From Elusimicrobiota bacterium (lineage in GTDB: Bacteria; Elusimicrobiota; Endomicrobiia; Endomicrobiales; Endomicrobiaceae), in the NCBI GenBank assembly GCA_031282945.1, contig JAITCX010000151.1, positions 1 through 7,194 of the forward strand: DNA of 7,194 nucleotides, read 5' to 3'. Below the pieces are notes generated by a model. It was not told the origin of the DNA, did not search any database, and was given only the letters and a program-made list of their open reading frames with translations. Position 1 is the stretch's first letter, and each line of letters opens with the position of its first letter. Position numbers and translations under genes: made by a program. Shown piece after piece: positions 6,422-7,194 of the stretch.

Positions 6422-6450
6422 GCCCTATTTTAAAAACTAAAAAATAGAGC
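6422..6450 (-). promoter_or_regulatory. Second hairpin at the 5' end of the rpsF leader
   Basis: On the minus strand GCTCTATTTT and AAAATAGGGC form a 10-bp stem with one G-U pair and a 9-nt loop. It begins only a few bases after the predicted transcription start (about 6455), so it would cap the 5' end of the mRNA. It could protect the transcript or belong to a folded leader together with the hairpin at 6400-6417. No U-run marks it as a terminator or attenuator. Confidence 0.5.
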
Positions 6451-6461
6451 AAAGTTTAATA

Positions 6462-6490
6462 TGTATACCAAATTTTTTTTAAGTTGACAA
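6462..6490 (-). promoter_or_regulatory. Promoter of the rpsF-ssb-rpsR-rplI operon
   Basis: TTGTCA (6485-6490, one change from the -35 consensus) is followed after exactly 17 nt by TATACA (6462-6467), which is preceded by TG as in an extended -10. The spacer has a run of eight A residues. The predicted start near 6455 gives a leader of about 80 nt before the rpsF ATG. It is the only good promoter-like pair in this gap on the minus strand. Confidence 0.7.
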
Positions 6491-6512
6491 GAGGGGCGGG
6501 CTTTATTGTTAT
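6484..6512 (+). promoter_or_regulatory. Possible outward promoter towards the transposase
   Basis: A perfect TTGACA (6484-6489) on the plus strand is followed after 17 nt by TGTTAT (6507-6512), a 4/6 match to the -10. Its -35 box overlaps the -35 box of the rpsF promoter on the other strand. If real, it would start RNA inside the first direct repeat of the insertion sequence and drive the transposase from the host flank. The -10 box is weak. Confidence 0.25.
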
Positions 6513-6531
6513 TTCAATTTTAAAATGAGAC
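6511..6531 (+). repeat. Direct repeat copy 1 at the insertion sequence end
   Basis: This 21-bp unit, ending in TTTAAAATGAGAC, matches copy 2 (6545-6565) at 20 of 21 bases; the difference is one T/A in the middle. The copies start 34 bp apart, about three helical turns. It contains the palindrome ATTTTAAAAT (6517-6526). A transposase-binding site is the natural reading. Confidence 0.75.
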
Positions 6532-6544
6532 AGGAAAATGCAAG

Positions 6545-6565
6545 ATTTCAAATTTAAAATGAGAC
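6545..6565 (+). repeat. Direct repeat copy 2 at the insertion sequence end
   Basis: This is the second copy of the 21-bp unit at 6511-6531, in the same orientation with one base different. It is followed at once by a tandem 8-bp duplication, TACAATAT TACAATAT (6566-6581), of unknown role. Confidence 0.75.
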
Positions 6566-6580
6566 TACAATATTACAATA

Positions 6581-6607
6581 TCTTAAACCTATAAAGGAGG
6601 TTTAAGA
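6581..6607 (+). promoter_or_regulatory. Hairpin that buries the transposase ribosome binding site
   Basis: TCTTAAACCT (6581-6590) and AGGTTTAAGA (6598-6607) form a perfect 10-bp stem around the 7-nt loop ATAAAGG. The near-perfect ribosome binding site AAAGGAGG (6593-6600) lies half in the loop and half in the stem, and the ATG begins one base after the stem. Several insertion sequences (for example IS10 and IS50) hide the transposase start this way in RNA that reads in from outside; here any transcript that starts before 6581 would fold so. Confidence 0.7.
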
Positions 6608-6608
6608 A

Positions 6609-7194
6609 ATGAAACAAGTGCATAAAAGATTTGATAACAAGCAAGTAAAAGAGATGTTTAAAAAATATGAGCAAGGGAAATTGAAACGAGAGGCATTAGA
6701 AGAAATATTATCAATAAAAAGAACACATTTTTTTAGATTGTTAAAACAATATCGTAGAGATACAGAGGGTTTCAATATAGAGTATAAAAGGAAAAGGATT
6801 ACAAATAAACTAGAAGAAGAAACGAATAATCTAATTGTTTCACATCTTCAAAAACAACACGATATCATTAAGGATGTACATACGCCGATACATCGCTATA
6901 ATTATAGTTTAATTGCTCAAGAAATATTAAAGAAAAATAATTTAAAAGTCTCTGTGCAAACGATAATAAACAGAGCAAAGAGTTTAGGGCGCTGCAAAAA
7001 CATTTCAAAGCACAACAAAGCGCACGATAGAAGTGTTTTAACAAATAATATTGGAGAACTTATTCAACATGACAGCAGCCATCATTTATTTGCGCCGCAT
7101 GCTTTAAGTAAATGGTATTTAATTACAAGTTTAGATGGTTTTAGCCGTCTAATGCTTGAGGCAAGATTTGTAGAAAGAGAAGGTTCTATTGAGC
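6609..7194 (+). CDS. Transposase, DDE/rve integrase type (3' end outside the window)
   Basis: An open frame of 195 codons runs off the right edge. Residues about 24-50 (KLKREALEEILSIKRTHFFRLLKQY) look like a helix-turn-helix, and about 98-128 (YSLIAQEILKKNNLKVSVQTIINRAKSLG) like a second one. The start of the catalytic domain follows with ELIQHDSSHHLF, whose D155 would be the first catalytic Asp, and WYLITSLDGFSRLMLEARF, the conserved D-x-FSR strand of rve enzymes. The second Asp and the Glu are expected beyond the window, so integrity cannot be judged. The start is ATG at 6609, with AAAGGAGG ahead. It is divergent from rpsF, unrelated to the ribosomal genes, and AT-richer in codon use. The IS481/IS1202-like label is from motif resemblance only. 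Confidence 0.85.
   Translation, partial: MKQVHKRFDNKQVKEMFKKYEQGKLKREALEEILSIKRTHFFRLLKQYRRDTEGFNIEYKRKRITNKLEEETNNLIVSHLQKQHDIIKDVHTPIHRYNYSLIAQEILKKNNLKVSVQTIINRAKSLGRCKNISKHNKAHDRSVLTNNIGELIQHDSSHHLFAPHALSKWYLITSLDGFSRLMLEARFVEREGSIE

Larger units (their letters stand above)
6511..7194 (+). mobile_element. Left end of an insertion sequence, cut by the window edge
   Basis: The element is shown by a transposase gene preceded by two near-identical direct repeats typical of transposase-binding sites. The outer end cannot be fixed from one side; it probably lies between about 6503 and 6511, just outside the rpsF promoter. The sequence becomes visibly more AT-rich than the ribosomal operon. The transposase resembles the IS481/IS1202 (ISNCY) kind of rve-domain enzyme, but assignment to a named family is tentative. 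The other end and any target duplication lie outside the window. Confidence 0.7.

Noticed and set aside
6566..6581. TACAATAT tandem as a -10 promoter box for the transposase
   Set aside because: TACAAT resembles a -10, but no acceptable -35 lies 16-18 nt upstream of either copy (AT-rich AATTTA for the second), so I did not call a promoter.

Overview
This window is mostly an ordinary bacterial housekeeping locus on the minus strand, with one palindromic element at its left end and the start of an insertion sequence at its right end. In transcription order, reading right to left, the minus-strand genes are rpsF (S6), ssb, rpsR (S18), rplI (L9), a PBP4B-type serine beta-lactamase-like hydrolase, dnaB and alr. 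The small genes are tightly packed and nearly every one has a good GGAGG-type ribosome binding site. The organism is moderately AT-rich. The hydrolase carries a signal peptide, and with alr this points to a bacterium with a peptidoglycan wall. The gene order and style would fit a lineage such as Elusimicrobiota, but this is a weak guess; a phylogeny of DnaB or L9 is needed to place it.

Layout. Positions 1-49 are a GC-rich edge fragment of unknown nature. Positions 50-214 form a 165-bp imperfect palindrome with perfect 19-bp ends that start and finish in TA, resembling a MITE or a giant stem-loop. Positions 215-346 are AT-rich and have no convincing gene. The stretch 347-4609 holds alr, dnaB and the hydrolase, with gaps of 12 and 0 nt. 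A strong intrinsic terminator at 4652-4693 separates them from rplI, rpsR, ssb and rpsF (4737-6375). That ribosomal operon has a recognisable promoter at 6462-6490 and a leader of about 80 nt with two hairpins. From about 6511 to the right edge, on the plus strand, lies the left end of an insertion sequence: two near-identical 21-bp direct repeats, a hairpin that buries the ribosome binding site, and a truncated DDE/rve-type transposase.

How the genes work together. S6 and S18 bind each other on the 30S subunit, L9 belongs to the 50S subunit, and SSB and DnaB act at the replication fork; this is a widely conserved grouping. Alr makes D-alanine for peptidoglycan. The PBP4B-like enzyme probably acts on D-alanyl peptides in the periplasm, so the second transcription unit brackets the replicative helicase with two D-alanine-related enzymes.

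I found no CRISPR array, tRNA or rRNA, and no clear evidence of a wholly new multi-gene system. The features most worth a second look are the 165-bp palindrome, the control signals of the insertion sequence and its placement beside the ribosomal promoter, and the unusual active-site residue in Alr.
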